This document shows, piece by piece, positions 1 to 9,430 of a stretch of DNA of 64,000 nucleotides. Under the pieces are notes generated by a model, which was not told where the DNA came from, ran no database searches, and worked only from the letters and a program-made list of their open reading frames with translations. The stretch lies in NCBI GenBank assembly GCA_019448385.1, contig JAGTXO010000051.1, positions 124,001 through 188,000 of the forward strand. The letters are read 5' to 3'. Source of the DNA: Diacronema lutheri (lineage: Eukaryota > Haptophyta > Pavlovophyceae > Pavlovales > Pavlovaceae). Made by a program: the position numbers and the translations under genes. Each line of letters starts with the position of its first letter. Positions within the stretch are counted from its first letter, which is position 1.

Positions 1-1359
1 GGCGTTGGTCACTTTGCTGAGCGCGCGCTCGCAGCAAAGCTGGAGCAAAGTGCGCAGCGCGGCATCCCGCCCGCGCGCCGCGTCGTCGTGTGGCACATGT
101 GCGCCGGCTCGATCGACTTGCGATTGCGTTTCGCGCGCGACGTCTTCCCGCGGCTGCTCGCTACGCCGTGCGACGAGCGCAAGGCCATCGAGCGCGACCT
201 GCGCCGCACGTTCCCGGGTCTCATACCGCCCTCACGCGGCGCGAGCGAGGGCCTCGTCCGCTCGCTCGGCCACGTCCTCCGCGCATACGCGGTGTATGAT
301 TCGTCAACGGGTTTCTGTCAGGGCATGAACTACGTGGCGGCCGTCTGCCTGCTGCACTCGCCGGACGAGGAGTCGGCCTTCTGGCTCTTCGTCCAGCTAC
401 TTCACGTGCACGGCCTTCGCGAGCTCTACGCCTCCTCGGGCGCCGCGCTCGGCGCGCTCCTCGCGCGCTTCGATGTCGCGCTCCGCCGGCGCTCGGCGCG
501 CGTCGCCGCGCACCTGAGCGCGCGCGGCGTGGGCGCGAGCATGTTTGCGGCGCAGTGGTTCACGACGCTCTTCTCGTACCAGTTCCCGCTCTCGTTCTGC
601 GAGCGCGTCTGGGACGTGATCTTCGTGTGCGGCGGTACAGAGGCCGCGCGCTGTGCTGGGGGCTCGTCCGGTGAGCAACCGGACCGTCGCGTCGCGCCTA
701 GTGCACCGCCGGTGCAGCCGCACACCTCGACGGCGCCCCGCACGCCGCCGAGCGCGCGGCACGCGGACGGCGCGCCCGAGGCGGCCATACCGCCATTGTC
801 CCCGCCGCTCCTTTTGAAAAGCGAGTCGCCAGTGCCCGCGGCGTGCGCACCGCCGCCGCCGCCGCCCGCGCCCGGCGCGCCGCCGCCGCCGTCGCAGTTG
901 CCGTCGCCGCGCGCGCGCCTGTCGACGCTCGCGTCGAGGCTCGGCCTGGCGCGCGCGCCGCGCGAGCCGGATTCCCCGACCGCGCTGCGAGCGCCGGCGC
1001 TTGTTACGACCCCAGTCGCGCCTGCCGTGGCCGCGGCGGCGGCTGCGGAGGCGCCCGTTGCACCCGCCGACGCGCCGACGCGCGCGCGCGCAATGTCCGC
1101 CGCCGCGAGCCTGAGTTCGCCGCCGTGCGTGGCGCGCACCGCAGCGCCGTCGCCGTCGCCCGCGCCCGACTCGACAAATGGCGGCCGGCCGGCCGTTACG
1201 CGCCAATCGCGAGTGGAGGAGCGGACGCTGTCGCTTCTCGTGCACCAGGCGGTGGCTCTGGTGCTCAGTGTGGAAGCTGAGCTGCTGCGCTGCGACTTTG
1301 AGGCGTTGCTGCTGCTGCTCAAGCAGCTGCCCGAGCGCCAGCGCGCCGCGTACAGGTGA
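1..1359 (+). CDS. TBC-domain Rab GTPase-activating protein, 5' end cut by window
   Basis: Frame 1 is open from the first base, so the gene starts upstream. Visible residues 21-37 read GIPPARRVVVWHMCAGS, the usual opening of a TBC domain. The catalytic arginine motif follows (ERDLRRTFP, about residues 64-72), then the glutamine-finger motif FCQGMNYVA (about 105-113) and QWFTTLFSYQFPL (about 185-197). TBC proteins speed GTP hydrolysis on Rab GTPases and so control membrane traffic. Between VWDVIFVCGG (about residue 214) and the final TBC helix (SVEAELLRCDFEALLLLLKQ, about 424-443) lies a stretch of some 200 Pro/Ala-rich residues. It is either an in-frame insertion or an unspliced intron: a good GTGAGC donor lies at 671, but I found no acceptor in matching phase. 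The tga stop at 1357 overlaps a donor-like cag|gtgaag, so a short further exon is possible. Family assignment is firm; the intron question is open. Confidence 0.85.
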   Translation, partial: GVGHFAERALAAKLEQSAQRGIPPARRVVVWHMCAGSIDLRLRFARDVFPRLLATPCDERKAIERDLRRTFPGLIPPSRGASEGLVRSLGHVLRAYAVYDSSTGFCQGMNYVAAVCLLHSPDEESAFWLFVQLLHVHGLRELYASSGAALGALLARFDVALRRRSARVAAHLSARGVGASMFAAQWFTTLFSYQFPLSFCERVWDVIFVCGGTEAARCAGGSSGEQPDRRVAPSAPPVQPHTSTAPRTPPSARHADGAPEAAIPPLSPPLLLKSESPVPAACAPPPPPPAPGAPPPPSQLPSPRARLSTLASRLGLARAPREPDSPTALRAPALVTTPVAPAVAAAAAAEAPVAPADAPTRARAMSAAASLSSPPCVARTAAPSPSPAPDSTNGGRPAVTRQSRVEERTLSLLVHQAVALVLSVEAELLRCDFEALLLLLKQLPERQRAAYR

Positions 1360-1537
1360 AGCATCGTCGCCAACCCCCTCCCCGCCATGTAGCTCTGAAG
1401 ACTACAGCGTTGGTCGATGTCGTGCAGGGCAGCAGGTGCCGACGCCAATGGTCACACCGTGAGTTGAAGTGCGCACTTTGAGTCACACATCACATGACGA
1501 AAGCGTTGCCAACCCAAAGTCAAACGACGTGCCGCCG

Positions 1538-2384
1538 TTATGCCACTGCGGGCTTGTACTTGAGCTCGTGCAGCACAAAGTGGACATCCTCAAAGTCAAA
1601 GTCAAACATGCGGACCGCGCCGAGCTGCTGTAACGGGATGATCGTGTGGATAAGCAGCTGGCGCGAAAGCTTGGTCACGCGCCAGCAGTACATCGCCAAA
1701 GACTCGCCATGCTCGGGCGGGGTGGCGTTGTACAGCGCGAGCAGCGGCGCCACGGACGGATCGTCGATCGGCGGCACGTCCGCGATGCTGACGAGCGAAA
1801 GGCTCAGCTGCGACGGTGCGGCGACGCTCGACGCCGCGACGGGCGCTGTTGGCGCAGCCGGCGCGGCCGGCGGCGGCGGCGGGTAGGCGAGGGAGGGTGG
1901 CGGCGCCGGCGAGGCGAAGAGTGCGTCGGTTGGGCGCGGCGCAGCGGCCGGCGGCGGCGGAGGCGACGAATAGGACGAAGGCGGCGGCGGAGGCGGCAGG
2001 TCGTAGACGAAACCGCCAATGCCGTCCGCTGGCGGCATGGTGGACGGCGGCGGCGGCGGCATCGCGCTTGGAGGTCGCAGCGGCTGAGCCTCCACAGGCG
2101 GGGCGGCCGGCAGCGGCGGCGGCGGCGGCGCAGCCGCAAGCACGCCATTGCCGCCCGGTGGTAAGGCGGCCGCCCCGCTGTGGCTCTCGGCAACACTGTC
2201 GCCGTACGCATCGCTGCTCGCCTCGACGTCATGCATGCTCGCAAAGTGACCCGCCATTTCCACCTCGCCCGCACACACGACGCCGCATAAGGGGCACTCC
2301 ACAGGAACGCGTGACGCTGCCCTCTCGCGCTCCTCCTGCGCGGCGATCTGGCGCAGGATGTCCGCCATGTCCTCCTCCTCGGCA

Positions 2385-2431
<47 letters not shown>

Positions 2432-5400
2432 CGGTGGCGGTGGCGGTGGCGGTGGTGGTTGAAGTGACGGTGGCGGTGGCGGCGGCGGCGTCAGCGGCCG
2501 CACGGCCTCACGTGCGATGCACGCTGCGGCCTCCGCCGCCGCCGCGCGCTCGCTCGCCGCGCTCGCCTCTCCCACAGCGCGCGCGCTGGCCAGAACCGCA
2601 GCGTGCGCAGCTGTCGCGCGCGTCGACTCGGCGGCGCTCGCGACTTGGGCGGCGAGCGTCGCCCGCGCCGCGTCCGCGGTGGCCGCGGCGCTGTGCGGCT
2701 GCGCCAGCGACCGTGGCGCGGCTGGCGGCGGCTGCCCGCCACCCAAGGCCGTGCCCGCCCCGGCCGCGAAGAGCTGCGCCACTGCGGGCGCGAGCGCCTG
2801 CGACGCGTGCGATGGCCGACGTGGCGGTGGCAATGGCGAACCAAGGGCGGAGGCCGCGTCCAGATTTGCCGTAAAGAAGTCCGCCACGGCGGGCGTGAGT
2901 GTCTGCTGCGCCGACAGCGGGCGCGGCGGCGGCGGCGGCGCTTGTGGCGGCGGTGCGTCGGGCTGTGCAGCGGCAGCGTCCCATGCGCCCGTGGGCATGG
3001 GGCCCCAGCCCGCGCTCGTCCACGCCGTCGAGAGCGCGCCCGTGCTAGGGCCGGCAGCAGGCGTCGCCCACACGGACTGCGTTGTGGCCCAGCCACTGTG
3101 TGCGACAGCGAAGGGCTCGGGCTCAGTGCGTGCGGCTGGCGTGGCTGGTATCGAAGGCGCGGCCGACGACGCAGCCGACACCTCGTCAATGCCCTCCTCG
3201 CCGTCCGCCGCGTGCGAGCCCGCGTGCGAGCGCGCGTCCTCGCCGCGCGCCGCGCGCGTCGCGGGCTCCGGCGTGGGGTCCGGCGCGAAGTGGCCAGGCG
3301 GCGGCCCGCCGCGCGTCGCTGGGAAGACGGTGGCGGCGCAGCCCGTGACCGCCGCGCTTGGCGCGGCGGATGCGGCGGCGGATGCAGCCGTTGCGCGGGT
3401 CGCGCACGTGGACGAGTGGATGGAGGTGTCAGGCGTGGCAGCGTGCGGCGCGGCATGCGTCGGCTGGTTCATCGGCTGGTGCGTCGGCTGGTTCATCGGC
3501 TGGTGCGTCGACTCGGTGCTGCCGTAAATGACAGAGTTTGGCGGAGGCACCTGTGAGGCAAGGGGTCAAAGGGTCGAAAGGGCGGAAGGGCGTGCGGGTG
3601 CAAGGGTTCAACAGGTGGGGGAAAGGGGGGAGGGGGGGGCGAGCGGACAAGCGACGATAGTAAGTGAGTAGGCACGTGGACGCAAAGTCACACGTGGGCG
3701 CCCCCATCGCATTGCCCCCGCCGCGCGCCTGCCCACCCCCCGCGCCCCCGCCGCGCGCGTGCGCGCCCACCGCGCGCGTGCGCGCCCACCGCGCGCGTGC
3801 GCGCCCGCCGCGCGCGTGCGCCCCCACCGCGCGCGTGCGCGCCCGCCGCGCGCACATAGTCTCCGGCGCAGTTCGGCCGCCACGTGAAGATCTTCTCGCG
3901 CGCCGCATCATGTGCGTCGATCATCTGGCGGACCGTCTGCGCCGAGACGGCGCGGCGCGCGCGCAAGATCGGCGGTGGCGGCCTGCTGTTTGGAGCGAAC
4001 CATGGCGCGCGCACGCCGTGCAGCGCGGCGATCGCGCCTCTGACCGCGTCCGCTCGCGCATAGTAAATAGCCGCGCTCGCGCGCTCGCCGTCCTTGAGCG
4101 CAAAGTGCCAGAGGAAAGTGACGTTTCCAAATTTGCATCCCCACTCCTTGAGCTTGCGCCAAATGTAATCACCTCGCTCGGATGGGTCGGCGCGCTCGCC
4201 GCGCCGGTCCGTCTGGGCGGGCAGCTTCCAATTTCCGCCCACACCGGACAGGATGAGCAGCCTGTCCGGGACAATGTGCACGCCGTTTGCCGTGTCTGCG
4301 AGCGCCGTGTCAAGCACGCGCCGGCCGTCGCGCAGCTCGTACTCGATGCGCTGGCTGTCGAGGCGCGGGTGCAGCCGGGGCAAAAGTCCGCGCGACGCAG
4401 CCGACACGTGCGCTCCGGCGCCGGCCTCTGCCGCGGCCGCAGTCGACGGCCCGGCGCCGTGCGGCGCGCGCGCGTACCGAGCGCCTGCTTCGGCGGTCGC
4501 GGTCGCAGAGGCGGCGGCTCCGGCCGCCACATCCGCACGCGCCGTGGCACCCACCGCCGCCATCGTTGCCGTCGCCGCGTGCTGCTGGGGCTGCTGCTCT
4601 GCCGGCTCAGACGGCGCAGGCGCGAGCACGGAATTGATCATCGCCTGGGCTTGCGCAGTCATCGCAAGCTCGTGCCGGCAGATCGGACAGGTCTGTGCGC
4701 GCGCGCGCGGCGCGAGGGGAAGCGAAGGTGAACGCGGGGGGTGGCTGTGAACGCGGGGGGTGGCTGTGAACGCGGGGGGGTGGCTGTGAACGCGGGGGGG
4801 TGGCTGTGAACGCGGGGGGTGGCTGTGAACGCCGGGGGGATGGCTGTGAACGCGGGGGGTGGCTGTGAACGCGGGGGGTGGCTGTGAACGCGGGGGGTGG
4901 CTGTGAACGCGGGGGGGTGGCTGTGAACGCGGGGGGTGGCTGTGAACGCGGGGGGGGGGGGTGGCTGTGAACGCGGGGGATGGCTGTGAACGCGTGCGTA
5001 GCAGCGCAGGCGCGTGCGGGCGGGCACGTCATGGGGGAGTCCGGGTGGGATGGGCAAAGGAAAGGGACTGGCACAGCTACCCGCATCGGGTGAAATGGGC
5101 TGGGGGAGGTACGTGCCGCTCTCGCGCGGCGTTTGCGCGGCGCTCGCGCGGCGCGCACAGGCATCGAGAATTTCTTGCGCATCGCTCCGGCGGTAATCTG
5201 CATGTTGTCCTCAGCGTAGCGCCGTGCCTCCTCCCACCGCAGTAGCATCCAGTTATCGAAGCACGCCTGACAGCCGAAGTGGCCACATGCCGTCAAGATG
5301 CGCACAAGCTGGCCGGTGGCAAAGGGTTCGGAGCAGATGCAGCAATCAGCATCCGCGTCCTTGAAGAGCGTCAAGGCGCGGTCGTACTTGAGCAGGCGCA

Positions 5401-6159
5401 TCTGCTGCGCGACAAAGACTGTCTCGACGTTCGCACGCCGCTGCCGGGCCTCGGCCGCCGCCTTGGCCGCATTGGCCGCCGCCGCTGCCTCGTCCGCGGC
5501 GACACGCTCCGCCTCGGCGCGCGCGCGCTCCTCCTCTTCCCGCGCCGCCTGCTGGCGCGCGACAAAGTCGGCAATCTCACGTTGCTGCCGCTCCATCGCC
5601 TCCTTCTCCGCGCGTCGCGCCTCGCGCTTCGCCTTCTCCTCCTCCTTGCGCTTCCGCGCCTCCTCGCGCTTGCGCGCGTCGCGCATTTCGCGAGCGGCCG
5701 CCTCCTCGGCGGCCGCCTTGTCGGCGGCCGCCTTCTTAGCCGCCGCCTTCTCGGCCGCCGCCTTTTTGGCCGCCGCCTTCTTGGCCGCCGCCTCCTTGGC
5801 CGCCGCCTCCTTGGCCGCCGCCTCCTTGGCCGCCGCCTCCTTGGCCGCCGCCTCCTTGGCCGCCGCCTCCTTGGCCGCCGCCTCCTTGGCCGCCACCTCC
5901 TTGGCCGCCGCCTCCTTGGCCGCCGCCTCCTTGGCCGCCGCCTCCTTGGCCCTGCGCACCTCGTCCGTGCTCAGCGCTGGTGGCGGCGCCACGCCTGCGC
6001 CCGCGCGCTCTCCGCTGCTGCCATCGCCGCCCAGCGGCGCGCGCAGCGGGGAAACGCCGGCACCGGCACCGGCGCGTGGAAGGGTCGCTGCGAGCGTCGC
6101 CTCCTCGTCGTCCTCCGCGTCGCTCGCGGACAAGCGATCCTGCAGCTCGGGCACGTCGT

Positions 6160-6195
<36 letters not shown>

Positions 6196-6565
6196 GCGCC
6201 GCGCTTGGAGCGGACACTTGGCGCGGCGGCACGCGCGCGCCGTCGTCAATTTTGTTTATCTTGGTCTCGGGGCGCGTGCCTCCGGCGTCGGTGGGCGCCG
6301 AGCCGCTCGTGCCACCAGCGCTGCACGTCGCCCTAGTCGTGCTGCCACCACCACCGACGTCGTGCGCGGCAGGCTGCTGCGGCGCAGGGCTGGTGAGCGC
6401 GGCTGTGGGACCGGCGGGCAAATCGGCGGCGTCCGACGGCGCGTCATCGTCGTCTGTCAGTTCGGGCACGTCGGTGTCGCTCTCCTCGCCGTCGTCGTAC
6501 TCGTCGTCGTCGTAGTCGCTGTCGTCGTCGTCGTAGTCGCTGTCCTCCGATGGGGAGGACCCCAT
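1538..6565 (-). CDS. Large RING-finger protein with Ala-Lys-Glu helix, RRM-like segment and C2H2-like finger (3 exons)
   Basis: I join exons 6565-5159, 4692-3856 and 3550-1538 (minus strand), all in phase 0 with gtgcgc donors and cag acceptors, giving about 1417 residues. Order: an Asp/Ser/Tyr-rich acidic N-terminus; an (EAAAK)-type repeat (about 203-277) within a charged helical region; a C3HC4 RING (about 408-475) starting CCICSEPF, with CGHFGCQAC, whose last pair CPIC comes from exon 2, so intron 1 splits the RING; a weak RRM-like stretch ([20 protein letters not shown], about 650-700); many poly-Pro and Ala runs; a C2H2-like finger [10 protein letters not shown]...HFASMH (about 1165-1185). 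A RING suggests E3 ubiquitin ligase activity; with an RRM-like part it recalls Not4-like ligases, but this is speculation. The start is uncertain: the frame stays open to 6922, and I prefer the Met at 6565 that opens the acidic region. Confidence 0.7.
3715..3855. repeat. GC-rich tandem repeat in intron 2 of the RING gene
   Basis: About seven copies of a roughly 18-20 bp unit built from cgcgcgtgcgcgccc with ccaccg or ccgccg variants. It begins directly after the exon-2 donor (gtgcgcgc on the minus strand). The unit itself repeats the donor sequence gtgcgcg, so the array offers many decoy donors. Confidence 0.8.
4735..4990. repeat. Minisatellite, about 18-20 bp unit, in the RING-splitting intron
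   Basis: About 13 copies of ggtggctgtgaacgcgggg, with slippage in the G run (five to ten G). It fills about half of intron 1 (4693-5158) of the minus-strand RING gene. All three frames read through it, which creates long false open frames on both strands. Confidence 0.9.
5690..5960. repeat. Coding 15-bp repeat encoding AAAKE / AAAKK pentapeptides
   Basis: About 17 copies of the 15-mer ggccgccgcctcctt and variants. On the minus strand they encode [15 protein letters not shown], i.e. (EAAAK)n, then [10 protein letters not shown]-type units nearest the RING side. Such repeats form a rigid, salt-bridged single alpha helix. The copies are almost identical at DNA level in the central part, so the tract has expanded recently. 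Confidence 0.9.
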
Positions 6566-7055
6566 TGCTCTGGAGCGCACCGAGAAAGGCACGAGGGGAC
6601 CGAAATCCAGTTTTGACCCCGCCCCCCCCCTTTCTGAACTTGGCGCTGATGAAGAGCCCCACTTGCGCCTGAAAGTCGGATGCTGCAGGGGGCGCAGGCG
6701 CGTGTGCGCGTGGCGCGTCCTGCATGCCTTCATATTGGCCAGCACGGGCGGGCGGAACAGCGCGCTGCGCAGTGCTCGCCGGCTGCGGGCCCTGGGCCCT
6801 TGGCCACCGTCCGCCTTGGACAAACCTGCTACTTGTATAGCCACCCCATTCATTGGAGGCGTCTGAACTGAGATACCCGCGGACGACATCGTGGCCGCAG
6901 CGGCTGCCTTCAAATTGTGCACTGTGCGCGCGCGCTCGTCTGGGCCAGCGCGTCAGCGCGCCGCGGGCGCGCGCAGGGCGCGCGACGGTGGCACTCACAC
7001 GCACGTGCCAACGCGCGTCCGGCACTCGCCGTGCGGCCACGTCCCGAGCAGCGCC
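6566..7055. promoter_or_regulatory. Divergent spacer between RING gene and importin gene
   Basis: About 490 bp between the chosen Met codons of two divergent genes, likely holding both promoters and 5' leaders. The RING frame remains open to 6922 with internal Met codons, so part of it may be N-terminal coding sequence. A G/C run (ccccgcccccccc) lies near 6620. I recognise no core promoter motif. Confidence 0.4.
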
Positions 7056-9381
7056 ATGGCGGACGACGTGTCGCCGATCGTCCTCGCGCTGCATCACTCG
7101 CTCCTCCCGGAGCAGGCTGCGCGCCTGTCGGCGGAGCGCGCTCTGGCCGACCTCGAGCGCAACGCGCAGATGCCGTACCTCGTTCTCCTCTTCCGCGTCG
7201 TCGTCGACACGTCAATTGACGTCGACGGCGCCGTGCGACAGGCGGGCGCGATCGCTCTCAAAAACCTCGTCGCGCGCCGGTGGGACGCGAGCGCGCGCGA
7301 CACGCCGCTGCCCGAGCCCGAGAAGGCGGTCGTGCGCGCCAACCTACTCGAGGGCCTCGTGCACGCGCCGCCGGCCGTGCGCGTCCAGCTCGGCCTCATC
7401 TTTAAGAGCGTGGGCTACTCGGACTTCCCGCACGCGTGGCCCGGCCTGATCGACGCTCTCACGAGCAATTTGCAGGCGGGCGAGCAGCGGACGCTCGGCG
7501 CGCTCTACGCGCTGCGCATGCTCGTCAAGAAGTGCGCAGCGCGCGCGCACCGCCTGCTGTCCCCGCCCCGCGGACGCATGAGCCAAGGACGGGGCCACCC
7601 CTCCCCTGCCGCCCCTCACACCACGCTTTTACCCGCACGTGCGCCCGAGCGACGCGTGCCCGCAGGTACGAGTACAAGGCGGGCGTCGAGCGCGAGCCGC
7701 TCGGTGCCGTCGTGCGCGCCACCTTCCCGCAGCTGCTCGTCGTCTTCGCGGCGACGAGCGACACGGACCACCCCCATGCGCATGACATGCAGCGCCTCCT
7801 TTGTAAAGTCTTTTGGTCGACGATCCAGGTGCGCCGCGGCCACGGGCGCGCAGGGCGGTGCGTTGCGAGGGTCGGCTGGTCGCGCCAGTTTTCGATCTGC
7901 GGCATCGAGATGTTGGCTAGGCAGGGGCACGTCGCCCCTTCCGCTGCGTGGTGCGTCGCGAGAAGGGCACCAGGCGAGGGGTGCACGCACAGCGGGAAGG
8001 GCGACGTGCGGGGTGCCCTTCACGGGCTGTGTCGACACAGCCCTTCACCACGCGGGGGGGTGCACGCACAGCGGAAAGGGTGACGTGAGGGGTGCGGGTC
8101 GCACAGGAGCGTGCGGCTAGCGACCCTGGGCGCGCAGCTGCCGCCAGCGCTGCGAACGCGCGCCGCGTTGGTCTGGCCGCGTGCTCGCGCCGCGCCGTGC
8201 CCTGGCGCGCGGCACCAGCCCGCCACGGCCTTTCCGTAACACCACGTCACTCCCGTTACACCACGTCACTCGCGTGAGTGTGTGGTCAGCCGCACGCACG
8301 GGTCGCAGCGCGCCCGTTCCAACCCATCCACCCGCCCGCCCGCCCAGGCGCCCGCCTGCCCGTCCATTCGCGCGCCCACCCACCCACCTGCCCGCCGCCC
8401 GCTCAACCCCCTCACCCCCCCCCCCCCCCCCCCTCCCCCTCCCCTTCCCCTTCCCTGCCCAGTCAACACTTCCCGATGAGCTGGCGCGCCCCTGGGAGAC
8501 TCCCGAGCTCTCACAGTGGATGTCATTCATCGTGCAGCTGCTCGAGCGACCCGTGCCGCCCGCCGCGCAGCCGCCCGCCGGCGCCGGCGCCGGCGCGGCG
8601 GCGGGCGCGGCCGGCGGCACGAGCGTGGGCGTGGGCGCGGGCGCGGGTGTAGATCCGGGTGTGGATCCGGATTCGATAAGTGAGGTGCCGGCGTGGAAGG
8701 CGAAGAAGTGGGCTGCGCACATCTTGCTGCGCATGCTGCAGCGCTACGGCAACACGCGCTACGCGCGCGACGACGGGCAGCGCGCGCTCGCAAAGTTCCT
8801 CCTCGCAAATTACGCGGCCCGCTGCCTGCAGGCAACCGTCGGCATCCTGCTTTTAAAATCGAGCGGGCAGCCATGCGCGCCGCGCGTCGAGACGCTCTGC
8901 TTCAACTTTGTGGGCGAGGCCATCTCGCACACCTCGCTCTACCGCACCATTCACCCGCAACTTGAAACGCTCCTCGTGCGTGCATGCGCATGGCGGCCAG
9001 GCAGCAGCATGGCGGAAAGACGCTGCAGGCGGGGGTGGCGGTGGACGCGGTGGAGGCGTTGGTGGCGCTGCCCAGCGCGCAATGCGATGGCAGCGCTCGC
9101 GCGAAGTGACATGGAGTGCGCCTCTGCCATCGTGACCATCCGCGCATCGCCCGCGCCATCTTTTGAATTGTGTTGCTGCCGCGTCACGCGTCACTGCGCC
9201 TGCGCCCGGCGCACGCGCTCCGCCCTTGCCGCGGCCATCGTGCACCGTTACAGGTGCGCATTATCTTCCCGCAGCTTTGCTTCTCCGCGCGCGAGCTCGC
9301 GCTCTGGGACGACGACCCGGCTGAGTACGTGCGAAAGGAGCTTGATGCGATTGAGGAGTTCTACTCGCCAAAGGCACGCAG

Positions 9382-9430
<49 letters not shown>

